A DNA stretch of 64,000 nucleotides from Chelydra serpentina (Eukaryota; Chordata; Testudines; Chelydridae). Shown piece after piece: positions 1-11,205 of this stretch. Each line of letters opens with the position of its first letter. Position 1 is the stretch's first letter. Below the pieces are notes generated by a model. It saw nothing but the letters and a program-made list of their open reading frames with translations, had not been told where the DNA came from and searched no databases. Position numbers and translations under genes: made by a program. The stretch covers positions 21,171,001-21,235,000 of the forward strand of contig JBAIAC010000068.1 in the NCBI GenBank assembly GCA_037349315.1. The letters are read 5' to 3'.

Positions 1-1169
1 ATTGGACAGCTTTGTTAGTAGCTACAGGCTTTGACTTTCAGGTATGTCAAAAAGTCCATTTATTGCATTGGGGACTTCAGCTGCTGAGCTCATTTCTGCG
101 GGCAGCTGCCTATTAGTACAACTGCTTCAGGGAAGGTGAAAAGGTGAAGGCCCTGAAGAATTAATGCATTGTGTCTCTTCTACCATTCTTTGGCTTTTTG
201 AAATCTAATAACAGCTCTATGGCGGCTTTTCCCCCATATCATCTTCACCACCATATTCCTGAGGTTTTACTTGAAAAGAATCTGTGACATAAATCTATAC
301 AAAAGGCTGACAAGATCCCAACCACTGAACTGAGCATTTCTCTAAGGCAGGGTGTCGATAACTGCAAAAAAAACAGGTTTTGAATATCCTCAGAAGATGA
401 GAAAAACCCAGAGCAAACATTCTGGTGCTCACATCAAAAAAATAAAAATAAAAAAAAGGCCCAAGCAAAGATTACAGTAGTTCAGTCCTGCCCTAGCTTT
501 ATGACTGCCACCAAATAGCAATCATCAGACGTCACAGAACAACATGCTTTTTCTCAGAGGAGTTGCCAATCTACAGATCAGATTAGGCGAGAAGCTGAGC
601 AACTTCAACTCTGTTCAAAGACAATGGGAGTTGAGGCTCCTCAACACCTTGCAGGAATGGGCCCCCTGTGGCATGCTTTCATCCCCTTGTTCTGATTGGC
701 TTGAAGCAGGACCAGTGGTAGAGGTGACAGGGTTATTCGGTGCTTGGCCTCTCTGCTGAGACCGTCCTCCTATCTGCAGTTGTGCTGAGGACACTTGGGC
801 CCTTATTCTGCACAGTGGGGAGTGCCTCCTGGGGGTTGAGGGCACCTGACACCTCTCAGGAAGTGTGCAGTACATTGCAAGTACAGGCCCTAGTACCAAC
901 TTCATTTCACCTAGGAGCTCTCAGATCATGTGACTTGGGGTAGTTTGGCACAGCCCATTATCAATTCTCTAAGCCCTCCTTTCAGGGCTAGTGTTTTATC
1001 TTGAGTGTTGACTCTTTCCCATTCTTCCAGACCCTCTTCATTCTGACAACGATTGCTTATGTGCACGTGAGAGTGGTGGAAGCATCACCACTAGAGAGGA
1101 AGGATGATCCAGGTGCTAACCTCATACTAGGAAGACCTGCCTTCAATTCCTTGCTTCCCCCACAGACTT
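1..1169. other. Unassigned non-coding sequence
   Basis: No exon-like or repeat-family pattern could be recognised. The only simple feature is an A-rich tract near 436-458. The short open frames here have no recognisable motif and are of a length expected by chance. Confidence 0.5.
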
Positions 1170-1352
1170 TCTGTGAGACCTTGGGCAAATCACTTAGACC
1201 AAGATCCACCAAGGTATTTAAACTCTTCACTTCCACTGATATCAATGGAGCCTAACTGCAGAGGATCTGGGCCTCTGGGTCTCAAATTCCGATATATAAC
1301 ACAGGGATACTAGTACTTTCCTACCTCACAGGGTTGTTGTGATGATTAATAT
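1170..1352 (+). mobile_element. MIR-type SINE, interrupted
   Basis: The sequence shows the MIR core ('accttgggcaaatcactta', 1177-1195) and the later 'tacctcacagggttgttgtg' (1322-1341), in MIR order and spacing. The usual middle section is displaced by a palindromic insert at about 1201-1272. MIR is an ancient tRNA-derived SINE shared by amniotes; this copy is old and diverged. The assignment rests on pattern memory. Confidence 0.7.
1201..1272. mobile_element. Short palindromic MITE inside MIR
   Basis: The ends are roughly inverted: 'AAGATCCACCAAGGTATTTA' on the left and 'GAGGATCTGGGCC' on the right. A similar start ('agatcctcataggtattta') begins the partial copy at about 1356. This fits a small non-autonomous DNA element family with TIR near GGCCCAGATCCTC. 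Boundaries are approximate. Confidence 0.5.
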
Positions 1353-1355
1353 ACT

Positions 1356-1440
1356 AAGGCCTAGATCCTCATAGGTATTTAGGTGCCTAACTCCCATTGA
1401 CTTCAGTGGGCATTGGGTGCCTAAACACTTTGAGCATATG
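1356..1440. mobile_element. Palindromic MITE fragment
   Basis: The left part 'ctagatcctcataggtattt' and 'aggtgcctaactcccattga' are followed by the inverted 'gggtgcctaaacactttgag', giving a long imperfect hairpin. It resembles the insert at 1201-1272 and is probably the same or a related family. It has no coding content. Confidence 0.55.
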
Positions 1441-1480
1441 CCCATAGCTGCTCAGATAGTATGGTGATGGGCCATATAAG

Positions 1481-2487
1481 TACATAAGAACATAAGAACG
1501 GCCATACTGGGTCAGACCAAAGGTCCATCTAGCCCACTGTCCTGTCTTCCAACAGTGGCCAATGCCAGGTGCCCCGGAGGGAAAGAACAGAACAGGCAAT
1601 CATCAAGTGATCCATCCTCTGGAGCACATTCCCAGCTTCTGGCAAACAGAGGCTAGGGATACCATTTCTGCCCATCCTGGCTAATAACCATTGATGGATC
1701 TATCCTCCATGAATTTATCTAGTTCTTTTTTGAACCCTGTTATAGTCTTGGCCTTCACAACATCCTCTGGCAAGGAGTTCCACGGGTTTACTGTGCGTTG
1801 TGTGAAAAAATACTTCCTTTTGTTTGTTTTAAACCTGCTGCCTGATAACTTCATTTGGTGGCCCCTAGTTCTTGTGTTATGAGAAGGAGTAAATAACACT
1901 TCCTTATTTACTTTCTCCACATCAGTCATGATTTTATAGACCTCAATCATATCCCCCCTTAGTCGTCTCTTTTCCAACCTGAAAAGTCCCAGTCTTTTTA
2001 ATCTCTCCTCATACGACAGCCGTTCCATACTCTTAAAAATTTTTGTTGCCCTTTTCTGAATCTTTTCCAAGTCCAATATGTCTTTTTTGAGATGGGGCGA
2101 CCACATCTGCATGCAATATTCAAGCTGTGGGCATACCATGGATTTAGATAGAGGCAATATAATATTTTCGGTCTTATTATCTATCCCTTTCTTAATGATT
2201 CCCAACATTCTGTTCGCTTTTTTGACTGCCACTGTATATTGAGTGGATGTTTTCAGAGAACTATCCACAATGACTCCAAGATCTCTTTCTTGAGTGGTAG
2301 CAGCTAATTTAGACCCCATCATTTTATATGGCTAGTTGGGTTTAAGTTTTCCAATGCGCATTACTTTGCATTTATCAACATTGAATTTCATCCGCCATTT
2401 TGTTGCCCAGTCACCCAGTTCTGAGAGATCCTTTTGTAGCTCTTCGCAGTCAGCCTGGGACTTCACTATCTTGAGTAGTTTTGTACT
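1481..2487 (-). mobile_element. CR1 LINE, 5'-truncated, antisense
   Basis: The plus strand begins with the complement of a CR1 3' UTR ('cataagaacggccatactgg', about 1490) and runs into the C-terminal reverse-transcriptase frame read on the minus strand. It stops near 2487, so the upstream endonuclease and most of the RT are missing. 5' truncation is usual for target-primed reverse transcription. A second, similar subfamily copy lies at 19118-20525. Confidence 0.93.
1681..2322 (-). pseudogene. CR1 reverse transcriptase C-terminal fragment
   Basis: The open frame covers about 213 residues of the CR1 ORF2 C-terminus. It includes the family phrases '[16 protein letters not shown]' near residue 12, '[16 protein letters not shown]', '[20 protein letters not shown]' and the end '[10 protein letters not shown]'. 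The catalytic FADD part of the RT lies upstream and is absent from the frame. The apparent start Met is internal to the original protein. It lacks promoter, endonuclease and active site, so it is a dead fragment. Confidence 0.9.
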
Positions 2488-2835
2488 ATAGATAGATCAT
2501 TATAATCATATAACTTCATACTGTAACGTGCTTGCTATGTGTGAGTGAGAGAAGTTGCTGGGATTGGTGCACAGAGAATAACAGCTCATACAATGGCAGT
2601 ACGTTTTGCTCAGGTGGCAATTACCTATCTCATTTGAACTAAGATGCCAGGGTTCTAAGCCCAGCTCCACAAGTCTGTGTGAGAGGTGAGAGAGATTTAT
2701 GTAATAATCATGCCTATGGTCTGTTCAGCATGGATTGGTTACTATGCTAAAAAAGATACTTCAGGGAGCAATCCTGCAGAGGCAGGAGGATGAACTAGAT
2801 GCCTCATAGACCATTCCCATTTCTAGTTTCCAGTG
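2488..2835. other. Unassigned stretch ending in a CR1-like tail remnant
   Basis: Nothing is recognised from 2488 to about 2769. From about 2770 to 2827, 'gcaggaggatgaactagatg' followed by 'cattcccatttctag' resembles a decayed CR1 3' tail in plus orientation. Confidence 0.4.
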
Positions 2836-2843
2836 TCCTATGG

Positions 2844-3687
2844 CAGGCCTGCACAACATGTGGCCCGGGGGCCGCATGCGGCCAGCGTGGGCTCACTGTG
2901 CGGCCCGCGGAGGGGTGAGTAGGTGGGCTCACTGTGCGGCCCAAAATCTGGGACTGTCTCCGTTGGTCCTTCTTGCTGCTTGTCTCTGGGCTGGGGGTTG
3001 TCCCAATCCTGCAAAGAGGGTGTTCCCAAAGGAAGGTGCTTGCTTCTAACCCCTGAGGCCGTCAGTATGTCTGCTCTTCTCTAGTCAGCCCACTTGACAA
3101 GTTTGATTGTCCTTGGTCTGGTTCCCATCCCCTCTCCAAGGGTTGCAGCTGTCTAGAGGTGCCTGCCTTCCACACCTTCCTTATTCACACCTTGTTCATT
3201 CAACAGGACAATTGAATACAAAGTGGGGGGAAGATCTGATTCTACTTCTAGCAAAAAGACATTTTTCTTTTACCTTAATTATACTACCTTAGGGGCCCGC
3301 TATAACATATTACCAAGGTTCAACACAAAGTCATATAAAAGTTATACAAAAATGCATAATGCAGAGATTTATCTACAACTGCATTGATTGACTGTTGTGT
3401 GCAGTAATATAGTGACCCCTGCGGGGTGAAGAGGGGTGTGATGGTGGGGCCGAGTGGGGATGGTGCGGGTCCTATTTTACTGCTGTGATCTGGTCACCCT
3501 ATGCACGCCGTTTCTTTCCCCCTCTACAGGCTTCCACACCCCAGCGCTGGGGAAGGAGGGGTTGTTTCCGCAGGGTGGGCGGCGCTGGGTGTGTGGGGGT
3601 GTTTCCGCGGGGTAGGGGGGTTTCAGCCCTCAGCTTTTTTCTTTGGAGTAATATGGCCCTCGCTGCTTTACGAGTTGTGCAGGCCTG
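2844..3687. mobile_element. hAT-type non-autonomous DNA transposon, 844 bp
   Basis: The left end reads CAGGCCTGCACAACATG and the right end, reverse complemented, reads CAGGCCTGCACAACTCG, so the first 14 bases of the TIRs are identical. Flanking 8-mers are TCCTATGG (2836-2843) and CCCTATGG (3688-3695), matching at 7 of 8 positions. An 8-bp duplication with CAG...CTG ends is typical of hAT elements. The interior has GC-rich 'cactgtgcggccc' repeats (two copies near 2895 and 2930). No transposase frame is visible, so movement would have needed an autonomous relative. Confidence 0.88.
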
Positions 3688-3695
3688 CCCTATGG

Positions 3696-5150
3696 TTAGA
3701 TTCTGATCAAGACAAAGAGAAGGTGAAACAGGCCTCTGACCCCTTTTAGTATTCCATTGACCACACACTTATCGCAATTCACATGTTTTGTTTCGCTAAT
3801 GGAAAAACAATTTCCCCAGTTGCTTATGGCAACATTTTGAATAACAGAAAAGGGTGAAGAGAGACTTTAATCATTTTATTTCTGCTAGGTCATGACACCA
3901 GTGTAAATTAGACTCACTTGCAAACTTTCAGCTGTTCTGAGTTATATGGAAAATTCTCTCACAGGTTTCTACACAATATATCATCATAATAGATAACTTG
4001 GAGATCAACATTCAGATAGCAGGTGATTGCAACAAAACAGGCCTCATGTGGAGTTTACAATGAAAATTAATATGTGTAATTCTAATTAGCATGATGGTCT
4101 AAAACTAATACTTAATATCCCTGTGCCAAATCCATTCCTGGAGCATATCCACTGAAGTTACACCTGTAATTGGTCTCTTCTGATCAACCATCATCATGCA
4201 TCATGTTCTGTAAGGTTAGATGAATTATCTTTCTACTGTTTTTAACACTTCTTTTATCTTCTCTTATTGACAAGAGTACACAAGGAATATCAGAGATTCC
4301 TGATATATCTAGCAGAGCTTTGATTTTGGAAACATAGAAGGTGATCCTGCAAGCCCTTATTCAGGCAAGTAACTCCAGTGCAATTCCTTAAATGTGTACA
4401 TGTTTCCAGAATTGAATCCATAAGAAGTAGAATGAACTGAATAGTCTAGTTTATAAGTCCAGTTAAAAGTTTTCCATCAAGAGTTTTCCAATGGAAAATT
4501 GAGTTTTCAGTTTAATTAATTTTTTTCATGAAAATGCTAAAGTTTTTGCTTGAAAACTTTTGACTTTGAGGAGAAGTTGAAATTTTCCAAGGGGGGATTC
4601 CAACTATCTCTACTATTTTGTATAATTGTATCTAGATTTTTTAAAGTTTGTTATTCTTTCTCATTTAACAAATAAGTTGTTTACTCATAGACCACTATGA
4701 AACTTATGAAATCAGTTCAAGTACCGTTGAGAACTTTTCTGATGTCTCTTGCTATTTAACCCACAAAAGCTCAAGAAAAAAAAATTCAGAAATATGAATT
4801 CTTTCCAGGACAGTCATCCTTAGTACAGAAATTTTATTCTTTTCCAATGGTTCATTTTCCTCCCAGTATTTTTGTGGTTTTACACCATTTTTATATTAAT
4901 TCAGATTGCCAGTAATAGAAGGTAGGTGGTGTGAATTTTATAGAAGATCTTTTTGAATCATATTGTTTTAACTCTTTTCAACAACTCAAGATGCATTTTC
5001 CTTTTCCTAATACAAGTTTTAATAACTCCAGTTACACCAGTGGGTCCTGTCCAGTCACAGGGGTCTGAACGCACATCCTTAAACAAATGGATAGAATACT
5101 TCATGCTAAATGTACCTGATATAATAAAATCTGTTATTGGCAGTTATAAT
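3696..5150. other. Unassigned AT-rich sequence
   Basis: No gene is seen. About 4485-4605 contains self-complementary runs of the kind 'gagttttccaatggaaaatt', resembling the AT-rich arm repeat seen elsewhere (for example 23885-24770). About 4330-4400 ('gatcctgcaagcccttattc') looks like a piece of a palindromic MITE. Confidence 0.4.
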
Positions 5151-5157
5151 GCAACTA

Positions 5158-5278
5158 GGTCTCGATTCAGCAAGCTATTTAAGCATGTACCTTTTTTTTA
5201 GCCTCATTGAAGACAATAGAACTATTCATATGCTTCAAGTTAGGCATGAGCATAAAGTAGTTTGTTGAACCAGATCTT
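5158..5278. mobile_element. Palindromic MITE (PIF/Harbinger-like)
   Basis: The left end 'gattcagcaagctatttaag' is roughly inverted at the right end 'gtagtttgttgaaccagatc', and the centre contains 'ttgaagacaata' and 'aagttaggcatgagc'. The layout matches the better-kept copy at 40314-40405. Family assignment is from memory. Confidence 0.55.
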
Positions 5279-5324
5279 ATTGATGAAAGGGAGACTAAAA
5301 TGGATCATACTGAAAGATGAACTG

Positions 5325-6654
5325 TCAGGCTAGAGAGAGGTTACTAGTGGAGTTCCTCAGAGATCAGTCTTGGGACCAATCTTATTTAACATTTTTATTA
5401 CTGACCTTGTCACAAAAAGTGAGAGAGTGCTAATAAATTTGCAGATGACACAAAGTTGGGAGGTATTGCCAATACGGAGGAGGGCCAGAATATTATACAA
5501 GAAGATCTGGATGACCTTGTAAACTGGAGTAATAGAAATGGGATGAAATTTAGTAGTGCAAAGTGCAAGGTCATGCACTTAAGTAGTAACAACATTTTTT
5601 GCTATAAGCTGGGGACGTATCAGTTGGAAGCGGCAGAGGAGGAGAAAGATCCATGTGTATTGGTTGATCACAGAATGAGTATGAGCTGCCAATGTTATGC
5701 AACTGTGAAAAAAGGCTAATGCAATCCTAGGATGCATCAGGTGAGGTGTTTCCAGTAGAGATAGGGAAATGTTAGTACCATTATACAAGGTACTTTGTAT
5801 ATTATACAAAGTACATTATATTATATTATACAAGGTACATTATACAAGGTGAGACCTCATCTGGAATACTATGTAAAATTCTGGTCTCCCATGTTTAAGA
5901 AAGATGAATTCAAACTGGAACAGGTGCAGAGAAGGGATACTAGGATGATCAGAGGCATGGAAAACCTGTCCTATCAGAGGAGATTCAAAGAGCTTGGTTT
6001 GTTTGCCTAACCAAACGAAGGCTGAGGGGAGATGTGATTGTTCTCTATAAGTACATCAAAGGGATAAATACCAGGGAGGGAGAGGAGTTATTTAAGTTAA
6101 GCACCAATGTGGAAACAAAATGGATATAAATCAGCTATCAACAAGTTTAGGCTTGAAATTAGGTGAAGGTTTCTAACCATCAGAGGAGTGAAGTTCTGTA
6201 ACAGCTTTCCAAGGGGAGCAAAAAAACTAACTGGCCTCAAGACAGAGCTTGATACATTTATAGAGGGGATGGTATGATGGGACTGCCTACGATGGCATGT
6301 GACCCATTCGCTACTGCCGGAAGCAAAAATTCCCAATGGCCGGAGATGAGACACTAGATGGGGAGGGCTCTGAGTTACCATGGAGAATTCTTTCCCAGGT
6401 ATCTGCCTGGTGGGTCTTGTCCACATGCTCAGAGTCTAACCAATTGGCATATTTGGGGTCAAGAAGAGATTTTTCCCTGGGTCAGATTGGCAGAGAACTT
6501 GTGGATTTTTTGCCCCCTCTGCAGCATGAGCCATGGCTTACTTGCAGGTTTAAACAAGTGTAAATGCTAAATTCTTTGTAACTTGAACTCTTTAAACCAT
6601 GATTTGAGGACTTTAGTAACTCAGCCAAAGGTTAGGGGTCTGTTACAGGAGTGG
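5325..6654 (+). mobile_element. CR1 LINE, older copy, left part
   Basis: In plus orientation it begins inside the RT domain: 'ggagttcctcag' (GVPQ-like) near 5349 and 'tttgcagatgacacaaag' (FADDTK) near 5438. It continues through the C-terminal region and a 3' UTR containing 'ttccctgggtcagattggca'. It breaks off at 6654 and resumes at 7781, because a younger CR1 inserted between. Frames are broken by several stops and shifts. Confidence 0.88.
5781..5851 (+). repeat. Short tandem/palindromic expansion inside CR1
   Basis: The motif 'attatacaaggtac' and variants occur about four times where other CR1 copies have it once before 'gtgagacctcatctgg'. 'TACTTTGTA' and 'TACAAAGTA' within it are exact inverted repeats. 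This looks like a local replication-slippage expansion private to this copy. Confidence 0.75.
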
Positions 6655-7780
6655 TATTCACAGTATTCTTGCCAGCAAGTTAAAAAAGTATGGACTGGAT
6701 GAATGGACTATAAGGTGGAAAGAAAGCTGGCTAGATTGTCGGGCTCAATGGGTAGTGATCAACGGCTTGATATCTAGTTGGCAGCCAGTATCAAGTGGAG
6801 TACCTCAGGGATCCGTCCTGGTGCCAGCTTTGTTCAACATCTTTATTAATGATCTGGATTATGGGATGGATTGCACCCTCAGCAAGTTCGCAGATGACAC
6901 TAAACTGGGGGGAGAAGTAGATACACTGGAGGGTAGGGATAGGGTCCATAGTGACCTAAAGAAATTGGAGGATTGGGCCAAAAGAAATCTGATGAGGTTC
7001 AACAAGGACAAGTGGAGAGTCCTGCACTTAGGACAAAAGAATCCCATGAACCGCTACAGGCTGGGGACCAACTGGCTAAGCAGCAGTTCTGCAGAAAAGG
7101 ACTTGAGGATTACAGTGGATGAGAAGCTGGATATGAGTCAGCAGTGTGCCCTTCTTGCCAAGAAGGCTAATGGCATATTGGCTGCATTAATAGGAGCATT
7201 GCCAGCAGATTGAGGGAAGTGATTATTCCCCTCTATTTGACACTGGTGAGGCCACATCTGGAGTACTGCGTCCAGTTTTGGGCCTCCCACTACAGAAAGG
7301 ATGTGGACAAATTAGAGAGAGTCCAGCGGAGGGCAACGAAAATGATCAGGGGGCTAGGGCACATGATTTACGAGGAGCGGCTGAGGGAACTGGGCTTGTT
7401 TAGTCTGCAGAAGAGAAGAATGAGGGGGGATTTGATAGCAGCCTTCAACTACCTGAAGGGTAGGTTCCAAAGAGGATGGAGCTCAGCTGTTCTCAGTGGT
7501 GGCAGATGATAGAACAAGGAGCAATGGTTTCAAGTTGCAGTGGGGGAGGTCTAGGTTGGATATTAGGAAACACTATTTCACTAGGAGGGTGGTGAAGCAC
7601 TGGAATGGGTTACCTAGGGACGTGGTGGAATCTCCATCCTTAGAGGTTTTTATGCCCAGCTTGACAAAGCCCCAGCTGGGATGAATTAGTTGGGGTTGGT
7701 CTTGCTTTGAGAAAGGGGTCGGACTAGATGACCTCCTGAAGTCTCTTCCGACACTCATCTTCTATGATTCTATCATTCTT
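6655..7780 (+). mobile_element. CR1 LINE, younger nested copy
   Basis: This 1.13-kb 5'-truncated CR1 in plus orientation starts inside the RT and ends in a normal CR1 3' tail ('ggtcggactagatgacctcc', then 'ttctatgattctatcattct'). It sits inside the older CR1: host sequence '...ggagtgg' before it and 'tggttgggtgagg' after it join into a continuous CR1 3' UTR. A 3-bp 'tgg' is shared at both edges. Its sequence is better preserved than its host. Confidence 0.92.
6755..7684 (+). pseudogene. CR1 reverse transcriptase, partial, frameshifted
   Basis: The first frame (6755-7213, about 152 residues) holds RT motifs GVPQGS at residues 15-20 and the catalytic FADD box at 45-48. The next pieces (7210-7509 and 7496-7684) continue the CR1 C-terminus in other frames ('[14 protein letters not shown]', '[15 protein letters not shown]'). 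At least two frameshifts separate them. The RT N-terminus and endonuclease are absent. The active-site aspartates are kept but no functional enzyme could be made. Confidence 0.9.
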
Positions 7781-7877
7781 TGGTTGGGTGAGGTTCTGTG
7801 GCCTGGAATGTGCAGGAGGTCAGACTAGATGATCACGATGGTGCCATCTGGCCTTAAAGTCTGTGAGTCTATGAGAT
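7781..7877 (+). mobile_element. CR1 LINE, older copy, 3' tail
   Basis: This is the continuation of the element at 5325-6654: 'gtgaggttctgtggcctgga', 'ggtcagactagatgatcacg' and 'ctggccttaaagtctgtgag' are the end of a CR1 3' UTR of a different subfamily from the nested copy. Confidence 0.88.
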
Positions 7878-8699
7878 GTAAAAGTTAAAGTTGGAATCAC
7901 TAACTAAATGTACCCACAATTACACAATGATCTTCATCTTTAATAGATATATTATACAAAGCTCCTGGCTACTTCTGAGTCAGAGTTGATCTATATCTCT
8001 CTTGGCAAGGTGCTTGCACTGCCCACTGGCTTACTTGGTTTATTTAGTGATTTATTGTTGCTGTTATATCCATTTCCCGGCCACTTCTAGGAAGCGACCT
8101 ATAAGTATTTTGACAATAATTGACACATAATCTGGCAGTAAAAACAGAGTCTGTGTTGCAAAAACATCTAGATGAATGAACTCATCTGTGCTGTAACGAC
8201 CATAAAAATTAACAGCCAGACGCTGATGTAACTTGATTTTTAAGTCTCTCACAGGGCTCCACACAGCCATGGATGACTGCAAACATGTTGTTTCACCCTG
8301 TAGTAATTCCCTGTAACTGAAATGTAAACGACAAAACCTTGTGCCACTTTGTAACCAAATCTCCTGGAAATTCAGCTTAGACAACACCGGAATCCTTTGA
8401 TTTGTATGAAAACTAAAATTAAGAAAAATAAACTCATATACAGACTTCCCGCAACAAAATTGCAAGGGAAACTCTGCTGCCTAAGTGAGCCTAGAAAAGG
8501 CTCCATGACTAAATTTAAGTGAATGAACATTTATAATATATAAAGTAGGAAGGGACTAGATGACTCAGCACTTTGCTAATGTGCTGGTTTAGCCTTTCAC
8601 CTTCTTTACACCAGTTCAACTCTTTGCATTCCAAGGTTACTGTCTGATTTATCCATGCTCTTCTAAGAAGCTATTCTTTAACTGAAGCTCACTGGTAGC
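7878..8699. other. Unassigned; one open frame without homology
   Basis: The minus strand has a 133-codon open frame (8064-8465) starting MQFCCGKS. I see no known domain, repeated motif or splice context. Frames of this length are expected by chance several times in 64 kb, so I do not call a gene. Confidence 0.4.
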
Positions 8700-8965
8700 T
8701 GAGTGAAGAATGATTTTTTCATTTTCGATCAGACTAAAAACAATGTTTTGACAAATAAAAAACAGTTTGATTTCAGGTCAAACAAAACAATTAGTCTGAG
8801 AATTTTTTTAACGTTTTTCATTTTAAAAAATAAAAAAAAACGGAAATTTGGAAACAAAGTCACTTCCAACAGAAAAATCCCAACCATTTGTTTAGAAAAG
8901 GTTAAAAAAAAATCTTTAGATTTTGTTTGATATTTAAAGGTTTTCTCTCCTCCTCCCCCCCCAAA
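8700..8965. repeat. AT-rich self-complementary dispersed repeat
   Basis: Runs such as 'gaatttttttaacgtttttc' and 'attttaaaaaataaaaaaaa' form an AT-rich, partly palindromic block. Similar blocks occur near 4485, 23885, 34735, 45930, 47500, 57710 and 63375. I take them as copies of an old dispersed repeat family of unknown class. Confidence 0.5.
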
Positions 8966-9950
8966 AAACAACAATTCAGCATAATCGACGTGAATGTGTG
9001 AACTGTTTGGGTGCCACCAAATTTGCTTTTATGGGGCAAAAGTTGTGGGGTGTGAGAAATTTCCACCAGCTCTACTCTGCTTACTGAGAGCAATGTCATG
9101 TCTGAGGCTGACTGCATGGGCATTTTTAGACTCCTGCTGTGTACAGGACATATCAATAGTCAGGGAACAAGTTTACATGAACACTATTGCAATATAGCAA
9201 ACCGTCAGGTCTTTTGCTGTATAGGTTCTGTTAGGAATGCTAACAAGTACATGGATCTGACCAATGGCTGATGATAGATGTTGCACTGATTATGACATCC
9301 ATGAGCCTTATTGTGTTGCAGGTACCTGAGAGCATGGATGATGCTCTCCTGTTCTTTACCATTGTGCTGGCCCTCTGTAGCAGTGTTTCACATTGAGAAA
9401 TATTGAAACTGAGGTAGTGTGTTCATCAGAGGAAACATAGGCATTAGGATCAGGTGACAGACACCACTGATGATGTGGCTATTCCACCTGGTTATCTCCC
9501 CATCTGGAATGAGCAGGATCAGGGGAATATTGCACGCCTGGGAATTATCATCTCCATAATCTTTATGTGACTTCAAATCAGCCCAGATTCTCATGTAAGG
9601 GCTGTTGAAATAAGTTTCCTGCACTTGTCCTTTAGTGGTGCCATCCCTCCACAAGCTAAGGGAGGGCAGGAACTAGATCCTGACTATAGCAGACAACACT
9701 GTGAGCACAATCACATGTTTATTATTTCTGTTTCTTATACTGCCTCTGGCAGATGCCACCCACATTTTGCATATGGGTCACACTTAGACATGGCAGAACA
9801 TGAGTATGCCACAGCTTGACTAATGGCGTAGGCACAACACAACCCAATGGTAGCATAATGTGTCATGGAGTAAGTACTAAGCACTATCTAATCCTGAAAC
9901 TGGACCCAGCAATATCGAGGAAGCACCAACTAAAGAACTTCTCTTGCTTG
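8966..9950. other. Unassigned sequence upstream of Harbinger remnant
   Basis: No feature is recognised. It may include the 5' end of the decayed Harbinger element, but no TIR could be placed. Confidence 0.4.
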
Positions 9951-9964
9951 CGCTTTCACTCCTC

Positions 9965-10740
9965 TTTCAGGAATTGGGCTGAGCTTCCGTGAGATGTTGG
10001 GGAACATTGCAGCATCATTTGCTAACCCACTGAAAGTGCCTGACAGAGCTAATGCTGGAGCAGGAGGAGGAGGAGGACACAGACATGGCTGACTCGAACT
10101 GGTTTACGTTGCTCATGACACTCGTGATAGCTGTGGTGCCCCCTGTGTAGACTGGTGCTTCTGGAGCTGGGCCACCAGCAGCACAAACTGGTGGGACTAC
10201 ACTGTCTTGCAGACCTGGGATGACCAGTAGGGGTTCCAGAACTTTTCCATGAAGAAAGCTACATTTCTGGAGCTCTGTGAGCATCTTGCCCCCGCCCTCC
10301 AGTGTAAAGACATGCCCATGAGGGCAGCCATGCTGGTCCAAAAGCAGGTTGCTATAACCATCTGGAAGCTGGTTACCCCAGACTGCTACAGGTCCATTGC
10401 CAACCAGTGTGGTGTTGAAAAGTTGACTGTGGGTAAAGTGGTGGTGGAGGTTGCTGAGTCAATCAGGCGTGTGGTTTACTCCAAAGTGGTGGGCATAGAA
10501 GATATTCCTGAAGTAACTGCTGTCTTAGAGAGAATGGGGTTTCCAAATTGTGTCGGGGCCATTACTGGGACTCGTGCCCATAGTTTGCCCTCCTCCACAT
10601 GAGTACATAAACTGCATTATTATCCAGGCCCTCATGGATGACAGAGACTGATTTATGAATATCAACGCAGACTGACCGGGACTGGGTCAGAATTCATGAG
10701 GGAATCAACAGGATGCTGAGTTAGGTTCCACATGGTCTAG
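9965..10740 (+). pseudogene. PIF/Harbinger transposase (HARBI1-like) remnant
   Basis: The plus-strand frame 10249-10602 reads like the helical N-terminal part and first catalytic block of a Harbinger DDE transposase: 'FLELCEHLAPALQ', 'MRAAMLVQKQVAITIWKL', 'DCYRSIANQCGVEKLTVGKV' and 'MGFPNCVGAITGTRA'. The last corresponds to the family GAIDGTH box, where the first catalytic Asp is here Thr. Upstream acidic and Gly-rich coding (about 10050-10240) has in-frame stops. Downstream, traces such as 'caggccctcatggatgacag' fit the next block in shifted frames. The second Asp and the Glu cannot be placed. Inactive. Confidence 0.82.
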
Positions 10741-11083
10741 GCTATTAAGACTGCGTGCAAAAACACAGAACTTCACTGCCATCCTCCTCTCCCCGTCCCC
10801 GGACATTTCTGGACAAAATTTTACCCTGCCGCCTCATATTTGGGACAAATGATTGTGTCACCTATGGACTGCATGGATTACATTTAATTGAAACGGACGA
10901 GATGTGTACATGGAATACATTTCCACACTCCCCCACCACCAGGGTTCACTGTTTCCAGGTGGCTTGCTACACCGTTGAATGGTTACGGAGCACCTTACTT
11001 ACAGACATGGCAATGCAAGGTTACTATTTTTAATGAACAGGAATAACCTAGCAAAAATCTGCATCTTTCCAGTAACCATAGAA
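10741..11083. other. Possible internal Harbinger sequence, no gene
   Basis: This lies between the transposase remnant and a CR1 tail. No motif is recognised. By position it may be the inter-ORF region of the Harbinger element. Confidence 0.35.
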
Positions 11084-11205
11084 TCATAGAATCTCAGGGT
11101 TGGAAGGGACCTTAGGAAGGGGTCATCTAGTCCAACCCCCTGCTCAAAGCAGGACCAACCCCAACTAAATCATCCTAGCCAGGGCTTTGTCAAGCCTGAC
11201 AATTC
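11084..11205 (-). mobile_element. CR1 3' tail, antisense
   Basis: The plus strand reads the complement of a CR1 end: 'agaatcatagaatctcaggg', 'gttggaagggaccttaggaa' and 'catctagtccaaccccctgc'. Only about 120 bp of the 3' end is present, a heavily 5'-truncated insertion. It lies inside the presumed Harbinger region. Confidence 0.9.
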
